Shown piece by piece: positions 12,240 to 27,821 of a DNA stretch of 64,000 nt. The notes beneath the pieces were generated by a model. It was not told where the DNA came from and did no database searches. It worked only from the letters and a program-made list of their open reading frames with translations. How positions within the stretch are numbered: position 1 is the stretch's first letter; each line of letters begins with the position of its first letter. Source of the DNA: Juglans regia (taxonomy: Eukaryota > Streptophyta > Magnoliopsida > Fagales > Juglandaceae); the NCBI RefSeq assembly GCF_001411555.2, contig NC_049907.1, forward strand, positions 38,183,482-38,247,481. The letters run 5' to 3'. The position numbers and the translations under genes were made by a program.

Positions 12240-12545
12240 AATAATAGTCCGAGTGCGCTCGCTGGGAGAGTCCGGGTGAGCCTTCTGAGAGAGCCCACTG
12301 GGAGAGCCTGGGTGAGTTGGCTGGGAGAGTCCGCTGGGCGAGCTTGGTGGGAGAGCCCAGGTGAACCCACTGGGAGAGTCCGTTAGGGGAGCCCGGGCGA
12401 GCCCGTTGGGAGAGTCCTTTGTGGCGCAACAGAGTCCCAAGCAATGTAGGGTCCGGGAGAGTTAATTGGGTGAGCCTGCTGGGAGAACCCAGGTGGGAGA
12501 GTCTGCTGGGAGAGTCTGCTCGGAGAGTCCTGTGTGGGGCAACAG
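12240..12545. repeat. minisatellite of GCTGGGAGAGTCC words
   Basis: Many variants of CTGGGAGAGTCCG / TGGGAGAGCCCGGG are repeated at irregular spacing of about 15-25 bp. A larger repeated block ends in GGGCAACAGAGTCCCGAGC (about 12420-12440 and 12538-12556). The region is GC-rich and probably part of the same element as the neighbouring array. Confidence 0.7.
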
Positions 12546-13669
12546 AGTCCCGAGCCGTGTAGGGTTGTCCCATGCAAAGAGTCTTAAGCTGTGCATGACT
12601 GTTCGAGTCATGTGGGCCCGAGTGGTGAGTGGTATGTCCATGGGGAGGATAAATCCGAAGGTTGAACCGAATGGACTGGGGTCTTGATCACTATATCATG
12701 AAACACTGAGTTGATGAACCGAGGGGGAGGGTGAGCTAGTCGAGTCCGAGCACATGGTGGAGTCCATGCACATGGTGCTTACCTAGCTTTGAGGAGTTTG
12801 AGTTGAGTGTTCGAGGGGGAGAGTCCAGAGCTGGTCGAGTGGTAGAGGAGGAGCTACCGAGTCCCATTCCATTGAGGGGCTGTCGAGAGGCATTAAGTCA
12901 TGGGGGAGGGGCTCGATCATAGGGTTGCCGAGCTGTCGGGTGGCACCATGCTGTGGAGGGGGGGATCAGTGGTTCTGTTCCCGAGCTAGATGACTGGTGC
13001 CCGAGCGGTGGGTGAGTGGTGTCCGAGCAGTTGGGCTGCCGAGTTGACGCTTCTCGAGTTGGTGGTTCTTGAACGAGCGCATGGCTTCTGGGCAGATGGG
13101 TCTTCGTGCTAATGAGCGACTGCCGAAGAGGTGACCACCATGACTTTGGCAAATAATGTCGGCGGCCCTGGTTCGTAAGTGGTGTCCGTTCACCTTGTGG
13201 CCATCCTTTGGCCGTGGGTCCGAGACCATCTCAGGTGCACAGGACTGTGCTCTTGCAGGGATGCTAGTGTGAGGCCACCGAAGAAGTTGGACCCTCAGGC
13301 GAAAGCGGTGGTGACCAGCGGACCACCTGGTTGTCGCAGTTGTTCCCATTGTGCCGCGGCGGTCTTGGGCTGCGAGGCCTTCAGACGGTGCAAGACTACG
13401 GTTTTGTGGTCGTTTCGTTGGAGTTGCCTCCCTAGTGGGGGGGGGGGGTTGGTCGGCGATGCACCGGCAGAAACAGATGACGCCAGTGAACCACATGCCA
13501 AGCGCTGGCGCCCTCTCTCGCTGCATCGCGGTTGGGTTGTGCCTTGGACCCCGTGTACACGGGGCATACTATTCACAACCTTTGTGATAGGGGCCGTGGT
13601 TGTGGGGTCAGAAACTATTGGCAGTCTGAATAGGGATTGTCAGCGTCACAATTGGGCTCGTCGCTCGAA
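12546..13669. other. GC-rich spacer without recognised gene
   Basis: Composition is far more GC-rich than the rest of the window, giving overlapping open frames on both strands, the longest of 174-186 codons. None shows a recognisable domain, the predicted proteins are low in hydrophobic core residues, and no frame is clearly preferred. A run of 12 G lies at 13437-13448. It probably belongs to the repeat block that begins near 9180. Confidence 0.45.
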
Positions 13670-14085
13670 TTTACGTGATTCGATATTAAACTTACATCTA
13701 TAAAGGATTAGAGAGGAGAGTTTTTACTATAATATATTTATTTACAATTACTCATACCTCTCAAATCTCACTATATAAAAAAAAAATAAGAAATTCATTT
13801 ATTAAATAAGAAGATCCCACTAATCAGAAGAGGAAGAAGACGAAATTGAGAGAGAGTCTAGTCATTTAGCTAAAGGCCTTTTATCCATCTTTATTCTGCG
13901 TGTCAATCGATAACAATAGAACCAGTCCCTTACGTGTCATCTTTCTTTTCCCATACTTCCCTTTGACCAATTCTGATTCCACCTGCCCCTCCTAACTTGT
14001 CCCCCACTCCCACCCCCTTTATCTAGTCCTCTAACGTGACCTGATGGCATGGCCAAATCTTGAGTTTTGCATTTTATCCCCCCAA
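13670..14085 (+). repeat. direct repeat copy B
   Basis: Uninterrupted counterpart of 6255-6358 plus 8752-9110, beginning TTTACGTGATTCGATA and ending near GCATTTTATCCC. It shows what copy A looked like before the hAT-like element landed. The 4.6 kb of GC-rich repeats between the copies makes an LTR pair one possible reading. No TG...CA ends or primer-binding site were found. Confidence 0.6.
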
Positions 14086-16020
14086 AACAAAAAGATTTCA
14101 TCCTGGCTTGACCGCTCGATCATTGTTTTCATTATAAAGAAAAAAAGTTGATGCTTATTGTAAAATAATAAATTAATTTATTGATATTGTCACAAAACAC
14201 AAACAAATAGAAATGAGATATAATATATTATATATAAAAAATTATTACCTTACAACTCTTTTATATTTCTATACCATTATGTAAAATAAACCTTCTTTTA
14301 TTATTATTAAATTATCATTTATTCTTCTAAAAAATTAATGAATTCGCTTAATGGTCGGAAAAGTACTTCAATCTTGGCCCACCAGCTCGATCGATCAAGG
14401 CCACTCATCTTCTTCAAAAAAGACCAGAAAAGTTTCCAGATCCCAATGAGATGTACCCAAAGATGAAACTCAGCTAACCTGTCCGACCTTCACTGACTGA
14501 CGGTGGTACAAATCACCAGGCAGCTTCCTCCGTCCATTGACCGTCACGTGTCAACGGAGTTGAGTCTGTCTTATCTTTTATATAGTGGTCATATCCACGT
14601 AATATATTTTATAAAATAAAAATATTTTTACAAAATGATATTAATTTTATAAAAAAAAAAAATCCTAGTCTCACAACTCAAACTTATAATTAAAGATGAC
14701 TTCAACTTATCATTATAATTTTTTTAAATTTTAATACAAAATATAATAAATAATTTAATTTTTTCAAATTCTAAAATAATAATAATATTAAAAAAATAAT
14801 ATTCTAATAATATTTTATCATCTCAACTCAACTCAACTCAACTCAACTCATTTCAACATTCAAACACAACCTAAGTGTTACCGCTCGAATTTTTTTTATT
14901 TCTTTTTAATTTTTATTTTTACTTACTAATAAAAGAATGAAATATTTTTTAATAATATTATGATTTTATTATTTTTAAATATTAAAAAATATTAAAAAAT
15001 ACATCAAAGATAAAACAAAAAACAAAAAAACCTAATTAGAATTAGCAGTGGCTCTTAGCTGAGAGCGGTGGGGGTAGATTCATTTATAAAAAGAATAGTG
15101 ATTGAAATACTATTTTATTGCTATTCATATATTATTTAGGTGTATTCTAAATTTTTTTATCATTTTTTAAGTATTTTTTTAATATTAAAAAATTAAAAAT
15201 ATATAATTTTATTAATACTTGTTGTTTTAATTATTAAATAAAATAAAATATAAAATATAAAAAAATAATAAATAAATAGTAGTAGAATAGTAACCTATCA
15301 TCATTCTTATAAAAATATTTATCTTTTAAAAATATTGTTATGTAAGAATACTCTCATTAGATTAGTTAAAAGCTAAATTCATTAAGTACTTAGCTATTAG
15401 AGAGCAAATAAGCTCACAATAGATTAGCTAAATTTTAAATGTTTAGAATTTAGTTACAGTGACTTTTAAATTTTTTTTCAAATTTAAATGTTACTGTACA
15501 TATATAAAATACATATTTTATTATTATTTTTCTTTATATTTCTTTTTATTATATATTTTATCACAATTGATATATTAATTTGAGTCAATCATATATTAAT
15601 TTAATAAGAATATGATTATTAATTAATATATAATAGGTAGAATAGTAAAATATGATAAAATAAAATAAATTAATAATTAAAAAAATTAAATATTTTTAAA
15701 ATTATTAATTATTAATTATTATATAATGAATAAATATATAATCTAATATGTAGATTTGATGTGAATAATTAAAATTAAATTTATTTTATATTATGTTATT
15801 ATTATATAATAAAAAAATAACTATTTTAATATAAAAATTTATGTAAATAAAATAATTAAAAATAATTAAAAATTAAAATTTTCTTACATTTATAATAAAA
15901 TATTCTTTAATTTTAACTATTCTAACTGGGGTGCTCTAAAATATTATAAAAAATAAAGTGTTTATATTTTTCATCTTTAATTTTCGTGACGTCGGAGCAG
16001 ACGTAGAAAACAAAAGTGAT
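14086..16020. other. AT-rich intergenic DNA with MITE remnants
   Basis: No gene. A family 'A' MITE copy lies at about 14697-14876, with the AAAATATAATAAATAAT core followed by five ACTCA repeats. At about 15350-15480 ATTAGATTAGTTAAAAGCTAAA and TTAGCTAAATTTTAAAT suggest another miniature element. 15480-15950 is nearly pure A/T. Confidence 0.45.
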
Positions 16021-16050
16021 ATACAACCCGTTTGTCCCCAATCTTCCGGA

Positions 16051-16239
16051 CACGTGACCAGTCTCTTTCTCACACGTGTTCCCAACTTCCCACCGCCTCC
16101 CCCAAAATCTTCAATTCAAAGCGCCTACATCGCGTTCGCTGGAACCTTCACGCGCAATAACATCTCTACCGTCATCCTCACGTATCGTAGCCGTCGCCTT
16201 ATCTACTGCACCTCTTCCGCCACGTGTAGTATACACGTG
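16051..16239. promoter_or_regulatory. four CACGTG boxes upstream of BAM1
   Basis: CACGTG occurs at 16051-16056, 16073-16078, 16221-16226 and 16234-16239. The last pair sits in CCACGTGTAGTATACACGTG, nearly a palindrome. CACGTG is the G-box/ABRE core bound by bZIP and bHLH factors, including the ABF/AREB group of abscisic acid signalling. Four copies within 190 bp, 60-250 bp before the TATA box, is more than chance in AT-rich DNA. Confidence 0.7.
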
Positions 16240-16296
16240 GCGCATGATTTACGGTTGTGAAAGAGTGAAAATATAATAATCCTATCCGATCTCAGC

Positions 16297-16304
16297 TATA
16301 TAAA
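16297..16304 (+). promoter_or_regulatory. TATA box of BAM1
   Basis: TATATAAA lies about 170 bp before the start codon. Transcription would start near 16330, giving a leader of about 145 bases. Confidence 0.65.
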
Positions 16305-16475
16305 TGCCAGAGCTCCTCCTTCGCTTACTTTCTCATTACTCAGGTTCGAATTCCTGAAGCTAACTGTAAAGCGTACGGCAAACTTAGTAACTTACTCTCG
16401 ATTTTCAAAACTTTCCCACGCGTTCTTTTCTCTACATTTCTGCTTCGGTTCCATTTTTCAGCAATTGCAATACAA

Positions 16476-19609
<3,134 letters not shown>

Positions 19610-20612
19610 GAATTTTAGGTCGGGCCTGCTTTTGAACTTGGGATACTGGGGGGTAGAACAAAGTCATATAGTGGCAAATGATGGTCTCTGCCCTGTTCGT
19701 GTTCTATAGCTCTTTTCTTTAATTTTATCATGTATGGAAATGTCTAATGTTGTCGGGCAATTATAGGTTATGGAAGTGTATAATGTTGTCTTATCAGATG
19801 GGGATTATAGGGTTTGTTGTTCAATACCCAAATCCCACTGTCTTTTCTCTCTTGACTGGATAATACGTAATTATATATCTATACTCCTTTATCTCGTTAC
19901 ACTCTAATTTGATGTGAGTTAATGTCAAATAATCTGTTCTCAGAGCACGATTGTGCAATTGGTGCCAAAATGCATTGATATCGACTATTTCATTTTGAAG
20001 TGTGTATTGACGTTTAAAGATTTGTGAGGGCTCGGCAGTTTTGGGGGCAACTTTGAGATGTAATCCTCCAGCAGGGTGTGCAGTTGTGGAATCACATGCA
20101 GACAGTTGACTTCCATGCTTCTATATAACTCTTCTATGTTTATAGGAGATTGTGGATACCGATAGCGTTCAGTTCCTCGTGATCTTTCTTACAAATCGGC
20201 CAACCAAAATCAATGACAAGATCATCCATACATGCTTCTAATACACAAGAACATGAGGTCCATAAATCATTATTGACCAACATTTCCCCTAAAAAAAAAA
20301 AAAAAAAAAAAAATCTGGCCAAGGAAAATGATAAATTTACAATTACTCTACAACTACTTTACAAGTCTACTTAAAATGAACGGTAGTTAAGTAAAATTGA
20401 AATTACTTTTTAATGAAGTGTTACTATTACATTAGTTGATTTAAAATAAATTATAAACTAGTTGTAAATTAGTTGTAGGTGTATCATTACTCATTTGGAA
20501 AAGCTCTTCGGCCTTAACATTTAGGATTTGGAGATTTTGTCACGAATTTGTTCACATCCACGGCATGTAATTTTGTAGCATGCAAATAAGAGAGTATTAT
20601 TTTTTTTATCTT
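19610..20612. other. BAM1 3' region and spacer with a small MITE
   Basis: The BAM1 3' untranslated region occupies the first few hundred bases. A run of about 24 A lies at 20290-20313. At about 20337-20487 ACTCTACAACTACTTTACAA faces TTGTAAATTAGTTGTAGGTG as an inverted repeat, a MITE. Unit 1 of the tandem array begins at 20613. No gene was seen. Confidence 0.5.
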
Positions 20613-20938
20613 CAAGTTTATTATCTCTTGTCCCATTAATTGATGGACACATTTTAAGATTTCATATGAAAAATTTATTTAGGATGTGAGACGTTAGTCG
20701 ATATGATCAGAGATGATAAAATTGAATATAAATAATAATATTCTTCTTCAGACAACAACCATTTCTCCTCTTCTTCCTTTGGTTACTAGCGGTTCAGCAA
20801 TTCTTGGTGTTTGTTGCATGGTTTCCGTTTCCTCCATGCTCTGTAGTTCTGGACTATATGCACCCACAGTAAGATCCGGTCACCCAAATGCCCATTTCAA
20901 AGGCAGAAATACACGCTCTGCACCTTCGGTAAACCAAA

Positions 20939-21010
20939 CACGTGTGTGCCCAGGAAAATCTCCCAATTCCCACGTGTCATTTCTCTATGTACTCCTAGCT
21001 GCTATAAATA
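20939..21010 (+). promoter_or_regulatory. KIN copy 1 promoter: two G-boxes and TATA
   Basis: CACGTG at 20939-20944 and 20971-20976 (the second as CACGTGTC, an ABRE form), then TATAAATA at 21003-21010. The start codon is 112 bases further on. The layout is identical in the other two copies. Confidence 0.75.
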
Positions 21011-21121
21011 CAATTCAAACAAACAGAGAATTGCAACGTTGAGATCAAGGATACAAAATTTGGTTATATAGTAATTCAGGCATTGTAGTATTTTGTTTTG
21101 GTTCTTAACTTCATAGCAAAT

Positions 21122-21782
21122 ATGTCCAGTGAAAAGCAAAATCTCAAGGCAGGGGAATCCCACGGCCAGTGCCAGGTAGGAATATAATAAACGTGCATAT
21201 ATATATATATATATATATAGATGTAAATCTATCTAGCTACTTAGAACCCTTTTCAGCTAAGTACGTGTATATAAGTATGCCTGTCAATTGAGCATTTTAT
21301 TGGGGATGCAGGAGAAGGCTGAAGAGTGGATGCAATCCACAAAGGATACAGCCAATGCAGCCATGGACAAGACTGCTGATGCAACTCAATCAGCTAAGAA
21401 CGCTGCCCCAGAAAACAAGGAGCAAGCTGCCGGCTTCCTCCAGCAGGTTGTCTTTCATTCCTTTTTTTTTTTTTACCCCGTCTTCTGCCTCTAGGACCCT
21501 CCTCACTTTTTGAAGTGTCTGGGTGTGTGTTTTGGGGTTCGTATCATGTCAATTTGCAATAAAAACCTATATGAAACACGGGATTCTAGCCGCACATCAC
21601 AATGTTAGGACTATTTTCCAGCTTTTTTTAAAAAAAGTATTTTCCAGCTTGATTACGCCGGATCGAGCTTCACACACAGTGCAATATTTTTGTTGTTACA
21701 GACAGGAGAGCAGGTAAAAGGCATGGCTCAGGGCGCTGTGGACACTGTGAAGAGCACACTTGGAGTGGGTGACAAGAAATGA
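21122..21782 (+). CDS. KIN/COR6.6-like stress-induced protein, copy 1
   Basis: Exons 21122-21175, 21312-21446 and 21702-21782 (GT/AG borders) give 89 residues. KIN-type proteins are small, hydrophilic, Ala/Lys/Gln-rich and lack Trp-rich cores. They accumulate in cytosol and nucleus under cold, drought and abscisic acid; their exact role is unsettled. Family marks here are AGESHGQCQEKAEE at the first exon junction, DKTADATQSAKNAAPENK in the middle and VKGMAQGAVDTVKSTLG at the end. It is longer than Arabidopsis KIN1/2 (66 residues) because of extra mid-protein sequence. Intron 1 carries an AT microsatellite. Relative to copies 2 and 3 the 3' UTR lacks about 48 bp near 21865. AATAAA lies at 21937-21942, inside the LINE target duplication, so the LINE sits directly behind this polyadenylation signal. 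Confidence 0.88.
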
Positions 21783-22040
21783 AACAAAACCAGTACGGCA
21801 TACTGCATTGGTCGACTCTCGTAATGCATGCACGCTGCATGCATTGTTGGATTTAGTTTTTCTCTATCGGTTGTACTAAAGCCTTTTGATTTTCATACTT
21901 TTGCCAGCTTCTTCATTGTAATAGCTAGCCAGATGCAATAAAGGCTTTTTTTTTTTCCTTTCACATAATGGGGCTCAACCATTTTTTTTTTTTTTTAAAA
22001 AGCAGACACTTCATCCAATTTATTGAGATATGCCTTAGGT

Positions 22041-22725
22041 TAGGGGTGATAAACGGTCCGGTCGGACCGACCACTCCGTTTGGGACCGGACCGGACCGGA
22101 CTGAGACTTAGACCGGTCCGGTCCATATTTTAGAAGATTGAAAAGTTTTAATCCGGTCCACGGTCCAGGATTTTTTCGGACCGGACCGGACCGAATGAAA
22201 AAAATATATATATATACATATTATATATATTTTATATATAATAATTGTACAATTAACAATATAAATTTTTAAATATATTATTAATACTTGCTAATATTCT
22301 ATAAATCAACAATATTTTATATATATCTTCATCTAACCTATCACTATTAACAATATAAAATTTTAAATATATTATTAACACTTGTTAATATTCTATGAAT
22401 TAACTAATATATAATATCAATTAGTTAATTATATAGTAATTATATAAATTAATAATATAATTTTCATCTAATTTATTATCATTGACCATATAAAATATTT
22501 TTTTATTAAGTTTGTTACATAATCCACATTAATAAGTCACTTAATTTAATTTAGTATTTTAAATAAATTTTTTTATTAATTTTTTAAAAAAATACAAAAA
22601 ATTAGGCCGGACCGACTTGACCGGGTCCGGTCCCTTTAGGTGTTTAGTCCGGTTCGGTTCGGAGAAATGATGGACCGAAAATATTTAATCCATCGCCGGA
22701 CCGGACCGGACCATTTGCAACCCTA
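22041..22725. mobile_element. 685-bp non-autonomous hAT element in LINE 1
   Basis: Ends TAGGGGTGATAAACGGTCC and, inverted, TAGGGTTGCAAATGGTCC, both followed by GGTCCGG tandem words; the middle is AT-rich. It is flanked by CCTTAGGT (22033-22040) and CTTTAGGT (22726-22733), an 8-bp duplication with one mismatch. LINE 2 lacks it and reads straight through (CTCACTTTAGGTGGAGG near 31815). No transposase. Confidence 0.85.
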
Positions 22726-23037
22726 CTTTAGGTGGAGGATAACATGTTACAGGACCCATTCTGGACTTAACAGGACACAAAAGAAAATTACCCATAAACG
22801 ATAAAGAACCCAAAAACTACTAACGGATACGTAAATAAGGAAGGTTTAACTTATCCGTTCGAATGAGACCTCAAAGTTTCCTAGGGACTTGCATTAGATT
22901 ATACCATACTTGATCTTTCCTCTGAACACCTAGTTTTGCTAGAAAATCGGTTGGAGTATTTCCTTATCGGAAGACATGTTGGAGTATTTCCTGACTTCCT
23001 CCCAATATTCTTCAAGGTACCAAACTTTACATCTAGC

Positions 23038-26000
23038 TCAGCTAATCCACCTAACCACCATCAAGGAGTCGATATCGACATCTACCCTATAAATCTTCTG
23101 TTTTTGACACAGCTTTAGACCATGCAGGATGGCCTTTAACTCAATTGCATTATTGCTGCCAATACCCAAGTCTACCGAGAAGGCAAAAATCAGATTAACT
23201 TGGTCATTTCGGAGAAGACCTCTTGCGTCTGAAGCTCCTGGATTAGAGATGTTGCTTCCATCCATCTTGAGCTTATATCTCCTCTGTTGAGGCCTAGTCC
23301 ACCAGGCCACTTGTATGCATTTAGCCTTAATTGGTATAACATCAATATTCATCCCATTCAGCATTTCTTGATCCCCACGTACCTGCTTTCGATAATTTGA
23401 GGACTCCTTCATCAACCTAGCCATCCAGTATCTTATTGCTTGTCAAACTTCTTCTTGTGACTCCATTTATCCTACCATTCGTGCCCTACATCTCCTCAAC
23501 CACAACCTCCATGTAATTATCAAAGAAAGAAGACCGCAACTTACACCCATCTGGGAGGAACGAGAAGCATGCCAGAACCATAAAAGCATATTATCCTTCC
23601 ACGTTAACTCCTCCCGAAAATTAATTCTCAGTTACTGCACGCATCTCCTCCATAGTTGTTGGGCAAAATCTCCAGCATAAAGAATATGGTTAATATCCTC
23701 ATAACCACCTCCATGACAGCGATTACATTTAGATACCACCGAAATCTCTATCCTCCTCAGTTTGTCATCCACATTAATACTACCATTCCATGCTTTCCAT
23801 ACCATAATAGAGATTTTTTTTTTGTTTTGTAATAGTTTATGCCAAACTCACGCCGACCAAGGAATCTCTGGTGCCTTCACACGCAGGCACTCCCAAGCAC
23901 TTCGAACTGAGAACTTCCTGTCTACGGAAGTAGTCCATATGATCAGGTCACGTCCCTCTAGAGGGTCTCCCAAAGCTTCAAGTATTTCCTCCATTTTTTC
24001 CCCTCCCACCAGACACTCCATTAGCTGTACATCCCATACGTTATCTATTTTGCACTCACATATTCTTATCCTAGGGAAATCGGTTATTTCTAGAGTGTCA
24101 GCCAAAGGACCATCACCCATTCAAGAGTCCAACCAGAAATTGACGTTGCCTCTGCGCACTTTCCAGCGGGATAGTTCTAAAACATGCGGGATTTGCTTCA
24201 TCACCATTTTCTAAAAACGAGTGCCTTTCGTGTTCTCCATAAGGGATAAATGATTTTCCCTCGCATATTTTTCCCGAAAGAAACATGCCCATAGCGAATC
24301 ATCCTTGAGCATGTTTCAAGCGAACTTTATATGTAAGAACTTTTGCGTCTCCTCTAGATCTCGTAGACCTAAACCCCCTTTAGAAATCGGCTTACAAATT
24401 TTATGCCACACGTACCATTTCTTTTTAGGCGACCCATCCACTTCACCCCAATAAAATGTGCTAAGTATGCCGTTAATATTGGCAAAAACCGACTTAGGCA
24501 CCTGTAAAACCGAAAGAAGATAAACTTGTATACTTGATAAATCATGCTTGAGAAGAATAAGTTTATCACCTACTGAGAGTAGTTTGGCCTTCCACCCACT
24601 TACTTTTTCATGGATCTTGTGTATGAGTTCTTCCAGGTGTCTATTAGTTAATTTGCCGCTAACTATATATGTTCACCCCTAAGTATTTAAACGGAAAGCT
24701 TCATTCTTCAAAGCCCGTAATCTTGAGGACTTCTCTTCTTGTAGCTGGAGTAATGTGTTTTGAGAACAAAATGGCCGAATTTTCCTTATTTGTATTTTGC
24801 CCAGACCACTGTTCATACAACTCCAGGACCTTTAATAGACTTCTTTGTTCCATTAGTGAAAATCACTATGTCATCCGCATATAACAAGTGGAGGATTGAT
24901 GGTGTATCTCTAGCTTGAGAGAAGCCTCCAATAGATCCATTCTCAAAATTCCTTTTTAGCGTCCTTGTGAAGACTTCCTCCATTAGGATGAATAAATAAG
25001 GCGATAGGGGGGTCCCCTGTCGAAGTCCTCTTTCCCCCCTTAAAGAAGCATTTTAGAGTTCTATTTAGGAGAATGAAATACTATTGTGTTGTAATACAAT
25101 TCTTGATTAACCCACAAACCTCTTTCGAAAGGCCAAAGGATTCCAGAACATGTGACAAAAAATTCCAATTCATGCGATCGTACGCTTTGGACATGTCCAC
25201 TTTCAGTATCACATTACCTCCGAACTTTTTTTTATGAATGGATTGGGCCATTTCTGCTTATGTTTCAAAAATGCTTCTCTTGGAAATGAAGGCTCATTGT
25301 TCCACAGATATGACTCTCGGCAGTAGATGTGCGATCCATGCTACAATTATTTTAGAACATATTTTATAAACCATGAAGCATAGGCTTATAGGCCTACATT
25401 TCTCAAACCCGGTGGGCTGCTATACTTTGGGAATGAGAGTCACATAGGATGCTAGGGGTGAAAAACCGACTTATCGGTTCGGTTTAGAGTTGAAACCGAG
25501 ACCGCACCGATACACTGAAAAAAAAAATATCTCGATCGAAACCGGCCGGTGAAGGGGAAGAAAACCGTCGACGTCGGTCTCGGTTTTCTACCGGTCGGTT
25601 CGTCGGTGTCGTCGGCGGCGTGAAGAGAGAGAGAGAGAGGAACGAGAAACACAGAAACCGAACCGGAAAACTTCGGTTTGAGGAAAGTTACACGTAAACT
25701 CAAACTCCATCATCACAGATTCACAAAATTACAAGATATACAACAAATATCAAATGATTCACAACAAATATCACATTATCACAACACTATTGGTACCCTC
25801 TCTGAGAAAAATAAAAGAACCGTGGTCCCCATCAACAAACCTCAACAAATCGGAGATGGAAGCTTGAAACAAAACAAATGGATGAAACGGCACAAATGGA
25901 TGGAGGGAGAGAGGGACGGCATCGGAGAGAGAGGGAGCTGAGACAGAGACAAGAGAATCTGAGAGAGGGAGCTGAGACGCAGAACGGCGCAAGGAGATGA

Positions 26001-27821
26001 GAACGAGAAAGGGGAAGGGGGATTTTAACCTAATCATGAAACGTCATCGTTTGGTCTCAACCAAACGACGCCGTTTGCTTTTTTTTTTTTTTCAACTACG
26101 TGGATTAAAACGATGTCGTTTCACTCATTTAAGTGAAACGGCGTCGTTTCTTATAGGTATAAAATGAAAAAAAAAAAAAATAGAATCGGTCGGCCGGTTC
26201 ATCGGTTTTTCCCTGGGTCGAACCGAGACCGAACCGGAAAACTTCAGTTTCAGCAAATATCTACCGCACGCCGGCCGGTTCTTCACCGGTTGCGGCTGGT
26301 TCCTGACTCCGGCGGTCGGTTCCAGTCGGTTGCGGCCGGTTTGGTCGGTTCCTGTACACCCCTATAGGATGCTGTATAAAACCTTGGGAGTTGTTTTCCT
26401 TCAAAAAATTCCTTTACGACAACCACCACATCCCCTTGTACAAATTTCCAGCATGTTCTGAAAAAACCCAAACCAAATTTGTCTAGTCCCGGACTACTTT
26501 CCACTGGGATACTGAAAAGGGCCTGGCGAATTTTTTCCACTACAGGGCACTTGGTGATTTCTTTGTTCTCCTCTACCGTTATTTCTTTGTCAATTAACGA
26601 GCTCGACTCTGGAAGGTCCCCCTCGCCTCTGTTACTCAATAACTCTTGGAAATATTGGACATCTAATTCATGAACTGCCGTAGGAGAATCGTATAAAGTT
26701 CCATCCACTTTGATCATTTGATTTACTTGAATTTGCTGCCTTCTCTTCAAAACCAAGTGGAAAATCGTGTATTGTTATCACCTTCTTTTAGCCATTTAAC
26801 TTTGGCTTTTGCACAAGCATAGACTCATACCTGTTCTTCAAGATATCCAGCTCAAGTTTTGAGATTAAAAAGTCTTGTTCCACCGTTTCTTCATATTTTT
26901 CTTGTAGGCAAGTTTCTAGCAATTCAATCCTCAGTTCTATATCTCAGATCATTATTTCAACACATCCAAATATCTCATTGTTCCATGTTTTAAAGGCTTG
27001 TTTCATTCGCTTAAGTTTAAATGCCAAATTCTCCAATCCTCTACTACGCCCTTCCTCCTTCCAACATTGTTTGACATATGGGAAAAACTCCTTGTGTTCC
27101 ATCCACATCTGTTAGAAACGGAACGGGGATGACCCATACCTTTGGGACTTCTGATCACAGAAGACTATCATTGGCGAGTGATCCGAGGTGCTACGCCCCA
27201 AGTAAGTCAACAACGTTTGAGGAAACTAGTCTAAAAGCTTAGTATTATAAAAAACCTCAATCTAGCTGAGTCTAACTCCTTGCTAATCTTTCTTGCCCAT
27301 TACACCAAGTTAGCCTCTTACCTTGGAAATTTAATTCCAGTAACCCACACCCATTGATCTTGGAATTAAATTCCTCCAACACTTTCAGAGGGCAAGGAGC
27401 CTCGCTTTTGTTCATCGTTAGTTTGTATAACATCAAAGTCCCCGAAGACCATCTAGGGTAAGTTTTTCTGCTCCTCCTCCTCTAAATCCCTCCATAACTG
27501 TCTACGAAGCCCATAATTACATTTAGCATTTACGAATGTAATTAGGAATTCCGTTCTCCCCTCCAACATATTTACCGAAATGAATTGATCCCTCATTCGC
27601 TAGATGCTCACGTTTACACTTTCTTCCCATAATAGTCAAAGTTTCCCAGCCTTAGCTTGGTTAGACCAACCATTCTCTAGCCACAGGTACTTCTTTAGAT
27701 TGCCCATTTTCCTCTCATCAACAAAAGGCTCTGCTAGTGCTACTATTTTGGGATTAAACTTTTTAATCAGCTTCTTCAACCTTCCCCTTAATGTACCCAA
27801 GCCTCTGATATTCCAGTACAA
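23038..27821 (-). pseudogene. LINE 1 ORF2 (endonuclease-RT-RNase H), broken
   Basis: Fragments in several frames. The endonuclease start YWNIRGLGTLRGRLKKL lies at about 27820. Reverse transcriptase pieces at about 26756-24880 are split by a hAT element. The zinc-binding region (VRSAWECLRV) lies at about 24120-23848 and RNase H (KMDGSNISNPGASDARGLLR, ELKAILHGLKLCQK) at 23424-23038. The ORF would encode reverse transcription and nicking for its own mobilisation. Frameshifts, stops and the insertion rule out function. Confidence 0.8.
25453..26364. mobile_element. 912-bp non-autonomous hAT element in LINE 1 ORF2
   Basis: Ends TAGGGGTGAAAAACCG and (inverted) TAGGGGTGTACAGG, with an exact 8-bp duplication TAGGATGC at 25445-25452 and 26365-26372. 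CCGGTTCGGTT-type words fill both ends. The interior keeps an hAT 5' region read on the minus strand: AAACGACGCCGTTT (26063-26076), GAAACGGCGTCGTTTC (26137-26152) and a CTCTCTC leader (about 25900-26000), but no transposase. The empty site survives in LINE 2 near 34565 (CACATTGGATGCTGTATAA). Confidence 0.92.

Noticed and set aside
13437..13448. Run of 12 G as a possible G-quadruplex regulator
   Set aside because: Single homopolymer with no other G-tracts arranged for a defined structure and no gene nearby; may be a sequencing-length artefact.
12238..13703. Overlapping open frames of 110-186 codons on both strands
   Set aside because: GC-rich repetitive DNA lacks stops by composition. No frame is clearly preferred and none carries a recognised domain.
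20140..20322. 60-codon minus-strand frame next to an A-run
   Set aside because: The A-run supplies its Phe stretch; the remainder resembles no known family and lies in the spacer after BAM1.
20713..21042. 109-codon open frame repeated upstream of each KIN gene (also 30431-30772 and 41409-41738)
   Set aside because: It covers the G-boxes and TATA box and is repeated only because the promoter is repeated; no domain, and it ends in the leader region.
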